64,000 nucleotides of DNA from Taeniopygia guttata (taxonomy: Eukaryota > Chordata > Aves > Passeriformes > Estrildidae). The stretch covers positions 28,933,001 through 28,997,000 of the forward strand of contig NC_133064.1 of assembly GCF_048771995.1 (NCBI RefSeq), written 5' to 3'. The notes below the pieces were generated by a model. The model searched no databases, had not been told where the DNA came from, and saw nothing but the letters and a program-made list of their open reading frames with translations. The position numbers and the translations under genes are program-made. Shown in pieces: positions 1 to 10,852 of this stretch. Each line of letters starts with the position of its first letter. Within the stretch, counting starts at the first letter, position 1.

Positions 1-2
1 TC

Positions 3-1096
3 TTTAGAATGAGGGCTGAGATTTCTAGAGGGGCTGATGAGACCTCTGACCCAGGAGTAGACCCAGGTGTGAGAAATCCTGAGTGGTGTGAGAAATGGGA
101 GGATATGGGCCAAATCTGAAAGGAATTTTCTGACCCTATAGCCTGGGACTTTCCATGTGAACAAATTCATAATCCGGCCGAGGTGGTGAAGTACCTGAAA
201 GATAAGTGCCATCTTAATTCTAAGGAGAAAAAGATCATTGCAGTGAGCTGGGCCCTAGCATATGCTTATCGCACCCTGCTAGATACTGTAGGGCAGCAGA
301 CAGAGGAAGGGGGGCAGGGAGATAAATCAGCAGCTATCCCAGTCACTCAGGCTGCAGCCAACACCTCCGGTTCAAAGCCAGCAGCTAAACCAGACAGTGA
401 GCCTAGGCTAGCAGCTAAACCAGACTCAGCAGCCAAGCCTCAACCAATAGCTGTTGCTACTAGCACAAGAAGTGGGAAGCACACAGAAAAGACCAATCGA
501 CCAGTGGATGATGACGACGATGATGATAATGCAGGAGAAGGACCCTCAATGCCTGCTGACATAAAATCAGAAGTCAAGGCAACTGGTACAAGATCAGAGG
601 CCAATATTGAGTCCTTTTCCCTAAAGGACCTTCGTGGCCTAAGGAAGGATTACACTCGACGACCTGATGAGTCTGTAATTAGTTGGTTAGTCTGTCTTTG
701 GGATGCTGCCGGCGAGGATACAATTCTGGATGGTACTGAGGCAAGACATTTGGGATCCCTGTCACATGATCCTGTCATTGATCAAGGAATGATGAGGGGG
801 GCTAACCCTCACAGCCTCTGGGCATGGGTTCTGGAAAGTGTAGCACAAAGATACCTGTGTGCAGATGATCTTTATATGCAGCAGACCCAGTGGAAGACTA
901 TAGAACAAGGGATCCAATGTCTGAGAGAAATGGCAGTGGCAGAGATTATCTTCTCAGATGAAATAACAACTAGGAATCCAGACTTGGTACCATGTACATC
1001 TGTGATGTGGCGAAAACTTGTACGGCTTGGGCCACATGAATACGCTTCTGCCTTAGCGATAATGAAGCGGGATGAGAGGGATGAGACCGTGCTCGA
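3..1096 (+). pseudogene. ERVL gag, first part
   Basis: One frame is open from the left edge to 1096 apart from a TGA at 117-119. The product is a Gag-like protein with no obvious retroviral zinc knuckle here. Residues encoded at about 340-560 are Ala/Pro/Lys-rich and low complexity, with an Asp run at about 508-527. The part at 600-1090 looks globular. The frame is cut by the class I ERV at 1097 and continues in phase at 10361 beyond the duplicated target CTCGA, so the coding frame was open at the moment of insertion. Assignment to ERVL gag rests on its position upstream of a recognisable ERVL protease and polymerase, not on a motif. Confidence 0.7.
1092..1096. repeat. Target site duplication, left copy (CTCGA)
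   Basis: CTCGA immediately precedes the 5' LTR of the class I ERV and is repeated at 10361-10365 directly after its 3' LTR. A perfect 5-bp duplication marks an authentic integrase-mediated insertion. Confidence 0.92.
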
Positions 1097-1689
1097 TGTT
1101 AGGAAAATAAGGCCTTTTTGTTCATAATATAGAGTTTTCACATCCATAAAATAGAATTTTCACTTAGAGTTTTCACTTGTCTGAACATGTTCTCATTTTG
1201 CCAGGCATTCCAGAATATCTCTCAAGGACAATTTCGTTACAAACTGTTTTAGGGAGTTGAAACTAATTTAGGGAGTTGAGGTTGCTAGGCACCAAAGCAC
1301 CTAAGCGAATATCTTCAAGGACAGTTCCGTTACAGACTTAGCAAAACATTTACTCTTGTGGAATGCGAGTAAACGTGCCTAGAAATAACATTTCTTGTTT
1401 TGAGAAAGTTCCCAGATCACAGGGACAACCTTGAGGAAGACTACTGGCCTTCATCCCATGACCACCAGGAGGCAGAAAACGACCACCTAGCAACAGAGTG
1501 CACCTGCGCAGAAAAGACACCAGAACGTCACACATCCGGAAGAGAAGACCCAATAAGTTGGGGGGGAACGGGGCACGAAAATGCGGTAGTTGGAATAACT
1601 GCTGCCCAGCGCGCTGATTTGCTTTCGTTTCCTACCATTAATAAATCTTTTTAATTAGATTAGACAGCCTATTGTGCTCGTTCATAACA
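1097..1689 (+). repeat. 5' LTR of class I ERV
   Basis: This is a direct repeat of 9768-10360 at equal length (593 bp). An AATAAA near 1640 is the likely polyadenylation signal. The 3' end TTCATAACA is followed by ATT and then the primer-binding site. Differences from the 3' LTR lie near 1351, 1436 and 1664. The 84-codon open frame inside it (1400-1654) recurs in the 3' LTR simply because the LTRs are copies, and I do not call it a gene. Confidence 0.95.
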
Positions 1690-1692
1690 ATT

Positions 1693-1710
1693 TGGTGCCG
1701 TGACTCGGAT
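1693..1710 (+). promoter_or_regulatory. Primer-binding site, tRNA-His type
   Basis: TGGTGCCGTGACTCGGAT, three bases after the LTR, is complementary to the 3' end of vertebrate tRNA-His including its CCA. This is the class of primer that names the HERV-H group, but primer type alone does not prove kinship. Confidence 0.88.
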
Positions 1711-2108
1711 CGCGGATCTGGGGAACCTCTCTCTGAGAGGGGCGCCACGATTCCGCTCCTTTGAGCGGACTCAGACCGGGGTTTCTACCCTCATCCCGAC
1801 TGACAAACCTAAAAGCCTAGAAAGCGAAAGCAAAAAAAAGGAAGCGGGCCCAGGGTACCCCTTAAATTTTGTGCACAAAGTCCGGACGAAGACGCAGGAC
1901 GCGTAAGTATAGAGGGACCCGTCCGGGCGGGGTTCGGGATCCCGGAGTACGGAGAGTGTGTGTGTGAATGAGAGGAGAACCGGCAGCCGAATTCTCCAAG
2001 TGAGTGTGGACCCTTAGTAGTGCGTTTTCCAGAGCTCGCGAGGGCCTGGGCCACGAACCAGGGGAAGCGATTGTGCTGTCGTGAGTGATTGAAGGTACTC
2101 CGGAGGAC

Positions 2109-3527
2109 ATGGGGCAGGGGAAGAGTAAGAGTAAATCCCCCTCCCCGGTGGGGGTAAAACTTCCCCCAATTCCTAAGGATAGTCCCTTAGGGTTTATGTT
2201 GACAAATTGGGAGCACTTTCCAGGAGCACCTGGGAAGGATAAAGCAAAGATGATACACTATTGCATAGAAGTATGGGGAGGACAAGAGATTTCTAAAGGT
2301 GTTTTTTGGCCCATCTTTGGGTCCTCAGAGGACTGGGTAAAGCAACTGTTAAATGGTTGGATAAACACTAAACAACCTCCTAACCCTGAGGAGAGTGCCT
2401 ATGCCCGAGTCTGGACAGAAAAACCGGAGGTGCTCGTGTTTAAACTCTCGGGGGTTTCAGGGGGAAAGAAAAAGAAGGGGCGAGCGGAAGAAGTAATTAT
2501 TGCACCCCCGCCCTACATTCCCCCTGCGCCGAATGCACCCCCTCCTCCTCCACAATCGGATGAGGAAGAATCAGACTCAGACTCTGATCAACCCTCAGGC
2601 TTGCGTGGTCCCCTTACCCGAAGTAAGACGCGAGGCAAACTATTTCCTTTAAGGGAAATGCCTATGGGGGGACCACAGCCGGGGATTGGGTTCATTTCGG
2701 TGCCCTTGAGTTCAGGGGATGTTAGAGACTTTAAGAAGGAGATGGGAAATTTGTTAGAAGACCCCCTGGGCGTGGCAGAGCGGGTGAATCAATTTTTAGG
2801 TCCTAATATATATACTTGGGAGGAATTACAATCTATACTTAACATTTTATTCACGGTTGAGGAAAAGAACATGATAAGAACTGCTGGAATGCGGGTCTGG
2901 GATGCTCAACCTGCACATGCCCAGCAGCGGGCCGATACCAAATGGCCTCTCGAGAATCCCAATTGGAATAACCAGGATCCGGTCCATAGAGCTAACATGC
3001 GGGACTTTCGGACCATATTAATTGATGGCATAAAAGAGTCCGTTCCTAGGGGCCAGAATATAAATAAAACATTTAATGACAGACAAAAGAAGGATGAAAC
3101 CCCCACTGAATGGTTAGAGAGGTTAAGGAAAAGTTTTCAGCTGTACTCGGGGTTAAACCCGAATGACCCAATGGGACAGGCAATTCTTAAAGTCCAGTTT
3201 GTCTCTAAGTCCTGGGATGATATTAGGAGAAAGATACAGAAAATGGATGATTGGCAGGACAGGGGTTTAGAGGAATTATTGCGAGAGGCACAGAAGGTTT
3301 ATGTCCGAAGAGAGGATGAAAGTCAGAAGAAGCAGGTGAAAATGATGGTTGCTGCAGTAAGGGAAAGCAGGCGGGCGGAGGAAGGACAGAAGAGAGTCAC
3401 TCGGAATAGGGAGGGTGACAAGGGAAAGGTAGGAGAAAGGGTGTGTTATTATTGTGGTAAGAAGGGACATTTCAAAAAGGAGTGCAGAAGGAGGCTTAAG
3501 GACGAGGAGGAGTTCAAAATCGAATAG
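2109..3527 (+). CDS. gag: Class I ERV Gag polyprotein (open)
   Basis: About 472 codons. I take the ATG at 2109 as start rather than 2085, because it gives Met-Gly-Gln, a typical N-myristoylated matrix start. After matrix comes a proline-rich stretch with a PPPY late-domain motif (about 2500-2560) and an acidic Glu/Asp/Ser patch. A capsid region follows, and near the C-terminus one CX2CX4HX4C zinc knuckle (about 3448-3489) flanked by charged residues. The frame is open throughout and ends at TAG 3525-3527, directly followed in phase by protease. Gag would assemble the particle at the plasma membrane. Size and layout fit gammaretroviral Gag. Confidence 0.9.
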   Translation: MGQGKSKSKSPSPVGVKLPPIPKDSPLGFMLTNWEHFPGAPGKDKAKMIHYCIEVWGGQEISKGVFWPIFGSSEDWVKQLLNGWINTKQPPNPEESAYARVWTEKPEVLVFKLSGVSGGKKKKGRAEEVIIAPPPYIPPAPNAPPPPPQSDEEESDSDSDQPSGLRGPLTRSKTRGKLFPLREMPMGGPQPGIGFISVPLSSGDVRDFKKEMGNLLEDPLGVAERVNQFLGPNIYTWEELQSILNILFTVEEKNMIRTAGMRVWDAQPAHAQQRADTKWPLENPNWNNQDPVHRANMRDFRTILIDGIKESVPRGQNINKTFNDRQKKDETPTEWLERLRKSFQLYSGLNPNDPMGQAILKVQFVSKSWDDIRRKIQKMDDWQDRGLEELLREAQKVYVRREDESQKKQVKMMVAAVRESRRAEEGQKRVTRNREGDKGKVGERVCYYCGKKGHFKKECRRRLKDEEEFKIE

Positions 3528-3533
3528 GGGAGT
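3525..3533 (+). promoter_or_regulatory. Probable UAG readthrough context at gag-pol junction
   Basis: gag and pol share a frame and are separated by one TAG followed by GGG. This is the arrangement known from gammaretroviruses, where a fraction of ribosomes decode UAG with help from a downstream pseudoknot. The following 20 bases are G-rich. I did not fold the RNA, so the pseudoknot is unproven. Confidence 0.6.
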
Positions 3534-6500
3534 CAGGGGCTCTACTTTATGGGGACCGGGAAACATCAAAAAGAGCCCTTGATAAAATTGAAGGTGGGTC
3601 CCCAGGGCCAGGAAATAAATTTCTTGGTCGATACGGGGGCAGAGAGATCTACTATTCAATTTCTGCCTCAGGGCTGTAATTTATCGAAACAGACAGCCAC
3701 GGTAATAGGGGCTAAGGGGGAACCATTTGAAGTACAAATTATTAAAGAGGTGATGGTAGAATCGGGAACTAAGATGGGGGTGGGTGATTTCCTATTAGTT
3801 CCTGAAGCGGACTACAATTTGTTAGGGAGAGACTTGATTGTTGAATTAGGAATTCAAATTGAAGTAGTAGAAAAAGAGTTAAAGATTAGACTCTGCCCCC
3901 TCCGTTTAGAAGACGAAGAGAAAATAAACCCTGAAGTATGGTATAATCCAGGAACCGTGGGCAAATTAAATATAACCCCATTTACAGTAAAAATCAGGAA
4001 TCCCGAGGTCCCGGTAAGAATAAAACAGTATCCAATTTCACTAGAAGGGAGGAAAGGGTTAAAACCTGAAGTTGAAAGGCTGTTAAACAAAGGACTGCTA
4101 GAACCATGTATGTCGCCTTTCAATACCCCGATCCTGCCAGTAAAAAAGGCAGATGGATCCTACCGATTGGTGCATGACCTTAGGGAAATCAATAAGAGAA
4201 CCGTAGCTCGGTTCCCAGTGGTGGCAAACCCCTATACTCTTTTAAGCAAACTAGGACCTGAGAACGAGTGGTATAGTGTTATAGATCTGAAAGATGCTTT
4301 TTGGGCTTGCCCTCTAGACGAGTCTAGTCGAGATTATTTTGCCTTCGAGTGGGAAGACCCCGATACAGGAAGGCGGCAGCAACTTCGGTGGACTGTGTTA
4401 CCCCAAGGATTTACCGAATCCCCCAATTTATTCGGGCAAGCCCTAGAACAAGTTTTACAAGATTATAAGACAGCCTCAGAAGTGAAACTAATTCAATATG
4501 TGGATGACTTGTTAATAGCAGAGAGCGAAGAAGACAAAGTCCGGGAGGAGAGTATCAAGTTATTAAATTACTTAGGATCAAAGGGGTTAAAAGTCTCCAA
4601 AGCGAAGTTACAATTTGTAGAAGAGGAAGTTAAATACCTGGGACACTATTTGAAAAAGGGAGAAAAGAGGATTGACCCAGACCGGGTGCAAGCAATTCTG
4701 TCTCTCCCTCTACCACAAAATAAACGACAAATTCGTCAAGTATTAGGACTTACGGGATATTGTAGACAGTGGATTGAAAACTATAGTGGGAAAGCAAGAT
4801 TTTTATATCACAAACTTACCCAGGATGGTCACCTTAAGTGGACAGAAGAAGAAAGATCTAAATTTCAAGAATTAAAAGAGACTTTAGTCCACGCTCCAGT
4901 CTTGAGCCTCCCGGACCTAAAAAGACCCTTCTTTTTATTCGTTAATACCACAGATGGGGTAACGTACGGAGTACTTACTCAGGATTGGGCAGGGAAAAAG
5001 AAACCTATTGCCTATCTATCTAAAATCTTAGACCCCGTGAGTAGGGGATGGCCTAGCTGTCTGCAAATAATTGCAGGGTGTGCAGCACTAGTAGAAGAGT
5101 CACGGAAAATCACTTTTAATGCTACTTTAAAAGTATTAACTCCACATAACATACGGAGTGTGATGCAACAGAAAGCAGATAAATGGATATCTGATGCCAG
5201 GCTCCTGAAATATGAAGGGATTTTATTAGAAACCCCTAATTTTACCTTAGAAACCACCACTCTGCAAAATCCAGCCTCCTTCCTTTTCGGAGAGCCCGAA
5301 ACTGAATCACTGATGCACGACTGTGTAATCACTATAGAATAACAAACTAAAATTAGACCTGACCTAGAAGAAGAGGAATTAGAAACTGGAGAGAAATTGT
5401 TTGTTGATGGATCATCCAGAGTAGTCGAGGGTCAAAGAAGATCAGGATATGCCATAGTGGGGGGGCCTGACCTAGAAGTAATCGAATCTGGAGCCCTAGA
5501 CAAAACATGGTCAGCCCAAGCCTGCGAGATATACGCTATCCTAAGAGCCTTGGAGCTATTAGAAGGAAAAGAGGGGACCATCTATACAGATTCTAAATAT
5601 GGGTACGGGGTGGTACACACTTTTGGGAAATTATGGGAAGAAAGGGGCCTCGTGAACTCACAGGGAAGGGACTTAATACATCAGAAGCTAATAGTAGCCC
5701 TCCTGAGGGCTTTGAGAGGCCCTACAAGGATAGCGGTGGTCCATTTAAAAGGGCATCAACGGGGAATGGATTACCGGAGTAGGGGTAACAATGCGGCAGA
5801 TTATGAGGCAAAGAAAGCTGCAATTATTAAAACACTAACCTTAAGTGAAGGAGTTAGGAAAGACCTTGTGGATACCCCAAAAGACCCTGAGTCGACTACC
5901 CAGGATAAGCTGATATTTACAATAGAAGAACAGGAGAAGCTTACAAAATTAGGAATAAAAGAGAAATCAGGGAAATGGCTGTTAAAGGATGGGAGGGAAG
6001 TTCTACCTAGAGCCATAGCTCAGCGGATGCTCAGTAAATTACACCAGAGAACACATTGGGGCGCTCAAGGACTGGTGGATCACTTTGCCACCCATTACAT
6101 GACGGTGGGCCTACATGACTTAGCGAAAGGGATTACTAGGAGTTGTCCAACCTGTCTACGGGTAAACAGAAAAAACCTAAGGAAACTGCCCCTGGGTGGG
6201 AGGCCAGTGGCAAAGAAGCCCTTTTCAAATCTGGAAGTAGACTTTACTGAGCTCCCCAAGGTAGGGAGACTAAAATATCTTTTGGTTATAGTGGATCATT
6301 TAACACATTATGTGGAAGCAATCCCCACTGCCAGGGAGACAGCTCGGACAGTAACAAAAGCCTTGCTGGAAGAAGTAATACCTAGATATGGGGTCCCAGA
6401 GACGATAGACTCTGATAAAGGCCCCCATTTTACTTCAAAAATAACACAGATGCTAGCAGAAGCTCTGGGCATAAAATGGGAACAACATACTCCCTGGCAT

Positions 6501-7082
6501 CCACAGAGTTCAGGGAGGGTAGAAAGAATGAATGGAGAAATTAAGAAACAACTCACCAAATTAGTACTAGAAACTAAACTATCCTGGATAAAATGTCTGC
6601 CGTTGGCATTATTAAATGTTCGAACTCAGCCACGAGCTGATATAGGACTGTCCCCATTTGAAATGTTGTATGGGATGCCCTATTCCCTAGAAAAAGTTCA
6701 AACTAATCCTAACATTACTGATCAAAGTATTAATAAATATTTAACCACTTTAATGAAATATAAAAAACAGTTATGGGAAAAGGGGATGTGGGCCCAAAGA
6801 CCACCCCTAGATCTTGTGTTACACCAGGTACAACCCGGCGGCTGGGTCCTCATCCGAAGCTGGAAGGAAGATTCAATCACCCCAAAGTGGGACGGACCAT
6901 ACCTGGTTTTAATCACCACTGACTCCGCAGTCCGCACAGCAGAGAAGGGATGGACTCATGCTAGCAGAATAAAGGGGCCGGTGGATCCAACTCGATTCCA
7001 TACAGCTTCCAGGGAAACGAGCTGGAAAATTGACGGGAAGCCAGGGGATTTAAAGTTAACAGTAAAAAGGACTTACAAGTAA
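3528..7082 (+). pseudogene. pol: Class I ERV pol (protease, RT, RNase H, integrase), one in-frame stop
   Basis: The frame follows gag in phase and is open to TAA 7080-7082 apart from one TAA at 5340-5342 between the RT connection and RNase H. Domains in order: aspartic protease with DTG at 3630-3638; reverse transcriptase with YVDD at 4497-4508; RNase H from about 5397, with a DGS start and a TDSKYG segment; integrase with an HHCC zinc region at about 6040-6180, catalytic acidic residues near 6240, 6409 and 6520, and a gamma-type WDGPY segment near 6890. Length fits a gammaretroviral Pol of about 1180 residues. The stop would remove RNase H and integrase, so this copy cannot complete replication alone. 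Confidence 0.93.
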
Positions 7083-7087
7083 TTTTC

Positions 7088-7720
7088 ATGAACACTATCA
7101 ACTCTAAGGACATTTGGGTTGGGGATAACTGGGGACTGCAAGTACAACTAGTTGGATAAACAAAACCCCCAGGATACTGTAAACGTCTAGAAGATTCAGC
7201 CCAGCAGCCCTTTTATCGGTTCATCCGACTTGAAAAAGAGCAGAAACCTTGGGAAGGGGAGGGCCATGCTGAACATCAAAGTATTAGAGTAAAGTGTAGC
7301 TGGTTAGATTGTCATTGTTACCCTTTTGCCTGTTTTTCCTGCAAAATCTGTAAAGGATTGTGGTGGGCTCACTGCAGAAAGGGGAGAGCTCCAAAAAGTG
7401 TATGTCAACGCTGCTGGCTGGAGCAGCGCAAATTGACCTCTGAAGTACTAAATTACAAGGTTGCCACTCGGGAATTGACTAAAGGATCCCCTGAGTGGTG
7501 GGAGATTTTCGTAAAAGGAATAAACCCTGAATTCCACTGTTACCATTCCAATGAACCCCTAGGTCCATTCCTCACGGATATAGTCCAAGTCAAGTGTCGC
7601 AAATTAGTCAAAAGGCTCAGGTGCGACACCCCACAGTTAAATGCGAAAAACTGGAACTCCCGGAGGTCAAAGTGGGAGAGAGGGAACGATCCCACCCCTG
7701 AAGAATATCTCTGCTGTTGA
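7088..7720 (+). pseudogene. Unrecognised cysteine-rich accessory frame between pol and env
   Basis: A frame different from both pol and env starts with ATG 7088, five bases after the pol stop, has one TAA at 7157-7159, and is then open for 187 codons to 7720. It overlaps the start of the env frame by 80 bases. Its centre (about 7298-7425) holds about ten Cys and several His and Trp in some 45 residues, suggesting metal binding. Lysine- and arginine-rich stretches follow, and more Cys occurs near 7540-7625. No signal peptide or membrane segment is visible. I do not recognise the family. Position between pol and env resembles where complex retroviruses keep accessory genes, but that is only positional. 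The frame could also be a spliced exon or chance, although its length and composition argue against chance. Confidence 0.55.
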
Positions 7721-9749
7721 GAAGATGGCTTACCCTGTAACTTGTAGCAACCAAGTTGACAGGCGAGACAGAGAGGTAGGTAGTGGGGTTGTGAGGCCCT
7801 CCCAAACCTTGAAAAAGAACGTAAATCATCATGGGTATGAAAATGGTAACAACGGAAAGAAGGAAAATGGGAATGTAAAACTGAACATGATAAATAACAT
7901 CCTCCCCTGCAGTGCGTATCACTCAATCCTATGGGTTTTTATGTTTGTATGGCTTCCCCTCCAGAGTGCCACAGTTAATATACATGAACCCTTTAAATGG
8001 ACCTTAAGCAGATGGGAGGATCACGATACCCGTCATATTTTACAGACAATAACGGGACCTGGAGCACCGAGCTTTAAGATTGGGATTTGTGATTTAACTC
8101 GAAGTTCAAAATGCGGGCAGCTGTTAAATTTAACAAGCTTCTATATGTGCCCTGCCTCGAACCCAGGGAAGCAATACTGTAATTACCCTAGACATTATTA
8201 CTGCGCCTATTGGGGCTGTGAAACAATAGCATCAGCGTGGGCTCCGGGTGGAGGATTAGACAAATATTTAAAAGTAGGGCATGGACCAGCAGGGTGTAAA
8301 CGACCACGAGAGTGGCCTTGGACTGGGAAAAACTTACTTGGGAACTGCACCTTTCTTTACCTAAATGTCACTCAACCAAGTGATTCTGGATGGTTAATAG
8401 GCAAAACATGGGGGGTTAGGCATTGGATAGAAGGACATGATCCAGGAAATCTGATACAAATAAAAAAGGAGGTAGCTCCACATGACCCTAGTCCCATAGG
8501 CCCAAATCCAGTAATAAGCAATAATTTAAAGGAGAGTAATAAAACCAGAGATAATGTTATAAAATCAAACAAAAGTAATCAAGAACCTCAGATATTAGTG
8601 CAGAAGTATACAACCTTATGGAAAATTATGCAAGCTACTTTTGGAGTTTTGAATCATACTTATCCTAACTTAACCAAGGGGTGTTGGCTTTGCTATATGA
8701 TAAATCCACCCTTTTATGAAGCTATTGGGATTACATCTGAGGCAAGAGAAATAAATGGTACAAATCCAAAGGAGTGTCTCTGGAGAAAGGGAAGAGATAG
8801 TGTTTCAGGCATTACACTGTCCCAGGTTAGTGGACAAGGAAGGTGTGTAGGGAAGGTTCCAGCAGATATGCGACACCTCTGCAACACAACAATGAGCATT
8901 AGCAAAACAGACAAGCCTTCTGATTGGCTTATGCCAGCAGTCAATACTAAATGGGTATGTCAACAACTTGGAGTTACACCCTGCCTATCGGTAAGAGCCT
9001 TTAATAATTCAGACTTCTGCATTCAAGTTCTAATAATCCCCAGAATCGTATACCATCCAAAAGAATACGTACTAGAACATCAAATGACCCCTGAACACTA
9101 CCTGACTAAAAGGGAACCACTTACAACACTAACGGTAGCAATTTTGCTCAGCATAGGAGGAGCAGGAGTAGGAACAGGGGTTGCCTCCTTAGTAAGTCAA
9201 AACCAGGGTATGAAAGCTCTGCGCACATCTGTAGATTAAGATCTGAGTAGAATAGATAAAGCCATAAGTGAACTAGTTAAATCAGTGAAATCCCTTTCTG
9301 AGGTAGTCCTCCAAAACCGAAGGGGATTAGATTTGCTATTCTTACAGCAGGGGGGGCTGTGTGTTGCTTTGCAGGAAGAATGCTGCACTTGTGTAGATCA
9401 CACGGGTATTGTAAAAGACACGATGGCTGAATTACGCAAACAAATAGAACAACGAAAAAGAGAAAGAGAATCCCAGCAGAGTTGGTATGAATCCTGGCTC
9501 ACCTATTCTCCCTGGCTAACCACTCTATTATCCACCCTTGCAGGACCAGTAATTTTACTAATTCTAGTACTTACTTTTGGGCCATGTATTCTTAACAAGC
9601 TTATTACAATAGTGAAAAATAGATTAGAAGCTGCACATTTAATGATGGTAAAACCAAAATACGAGCCACTTAGCGAAGTAGAAACTGAAGATTATTTAGA
9701 ATTGAGCAAAAGGGAATTAGAGCGCTTTAGTGAACAAAAAGAGGGTTAA
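7641..9749 (+). pseudogene. env: Class I ERV envelope glycoprotein, one in-frame stop
   Basis: The frame is open from ATG 7641 to 9749 except for TAA 9237-9239. A long hydrophilic leader of about 90 codons precedes a hydrophobic signal segment (about 7920-7970). SU follows with many N-glycosylation sequons and a CWLC motif at 8682-8693, the disulfide-isomerase site of gamma-type envelopes. A Lys-Arg candidate cleavage site lies near 9106. A Gly/Ala-rich fusion peptide (about 9120-9200) is followed by the stop. TM then shows an immunosuppressive-domain-like heptad region ending in CX6CC (9360-9386), a membrane anchor (about 9510-9590) and a cytoplasmic tail. The stop falls just after the fusion peptide, so no anchored envelope would be made from this copy without readthrough. 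Confidence 0.92.
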
Positions 9750-9767
9750 AATAAAAAGGGGGGATAT
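9747..9767 (+). promoter_or_regulatory. Polypurine tract of class I ERV
   Basis: A purine run ending in six G then ATAT sits directly before the 3' LTR. It is the expected plus-strand DNA primer. Confidence 0.85.
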
Positions 9768-10360
9768 TGTTAGGAAAATAAGGCCTTTTTGTTCATAATA
9801 TAGAGTTTTCACATCCATAAAATAGAATTTTCACTTAGAGTTTTCACTTGTCTGAACATGTTCTCATTTTGCCAGGCATTCCAGAATATCTCTCAAGGAC
9901 AATTTCGTTACAAACTGTTTTAGGGAGTTGAAACTAATTTAGGGAGTTGAGGTTGCTAGGCACCAAAGCACCTAAGCGAATATCTTCAAGGACAGTTCCG
10001 TTACAGACTTAGCAAAACATGTACTCTTGTGGAATGCGAGTAAACGTGCCTAGAAATAACATTTCTTGTTTTGAGAAAGTTCCCAGATCACAGGGACAAC
10101 CTTGAGAAAGACTACTGGCCTTCATCCCATGACCACCAGGAGGCAGAAAACGACCACCTAGCAACAGAGTGCACCTGCGCAGAAAAGACACCAGAACGTC
10201 ACACATCCGGAAGAGAAGACCCAATAAGTTGGGGGGGAACGGGGCACGAAAATGCGGTAGTTGGAATAACTGCTGCCCAGCGCGCTGATTTGCTTTCGTT
10301 TCCTACCATTAATAAATCTTTTTAATTAGATTAGAAAGCCTATTGTGCTCGTTCATAACA
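9768..10360 (+). repeat. 3' LTR of class I ERV
   Basis: 593 bp, starting TGTTAGG and ending TCATAACA. It is nearly identical to 1097-1689 and is followed by the duplicated target CTCGA at 10361-10365. Confidence 0.95.
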
Positions 10361-10852
10361 CTCGACATGGCAAGGAAACTCCGAGCATATGCAGATGCTG
10401 TACATGGCCCAACCCATGCCAGAACTGCAGCAGAGGAAACACATCTGCAGAAATTAGAAGATAAGATAGAGGAGAATCATAAGAGACTCAGGGAGGAGAT
10501 TAAGGAGGACCTTCTCCAAATCTCAGCAGTACAGATCAGAGGTTCTGGTATCCAACGTAGACGTTCCTCAGATGGTGAAAGAAGGTACACCCCACGAACT
10601 GAGCTGTGGTTCTTCCTGCGCGATTGCGGAGAAAACATGAGGAAATGGGACGGAAAATCTACTGCTGCTCTGGCACAACGGGTGCATGAATTCAAGGAAG
10701 GCAAGACTCAGAGAGGAAGTGCCACCAAAGGGAGAGCAGCTCCAGTTGCCCGTAGCCAAACTGCCAGGCATGATGATGAGGATGACATGTCTGATCCCCT
10801 TGAAGGAACCTCTAAGACATACGCCCAAGGCAAGAAGGATAACCAGGCTTAG
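10361..10852 (+). pseudogene. ERVL gag, second part
   Basis: This continues the 3-1096 frame beyond the insertion. It is highly charged with a coiled-coil-like Glu/Lys region (about 10430-10520), then Arg/Ser-rich and acidic patches. It ends at TAG 10850-10852. The protease follows in the same frame without a further stop before DTG, so gag and pol of this ERVL are separated by a single in-phase stop. Confidence 0.75.

Larger units (their letters stand above)
1097..10360 (+). mobile_element. Full-length class I (gamma-like) ERV, tRNA-His primer site
   Basis: A complete provirus of 9264 bp holds 593-bp LTRs, primer site, gag, pol, a cysteine-rich extra frame, env, polypurine tract and 3' LTR. 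The class I assignment rests on a single zinc knuckle in Gag, gag and pol in the same frame separated by one UAG, a gamma-type integrase C-terminus, and an envelope with CWLC in SU and CX6CC in TM. The LTRs start TGTTAGG and end TCATAACA. I see three differences between them over 593 bp, about 0.5 percent, so insertion was recent. pol, the extra frame and env each carry one in-frame stop, so this copy is not autonomously intact. Confidence 0.95.

Noticed and set aside
1400..1654. 84-codon frame present twice (also 10071-10325)
   Set aside because: It is inside the two LTR copies of one provirus, so duplication is not evidence for coding.
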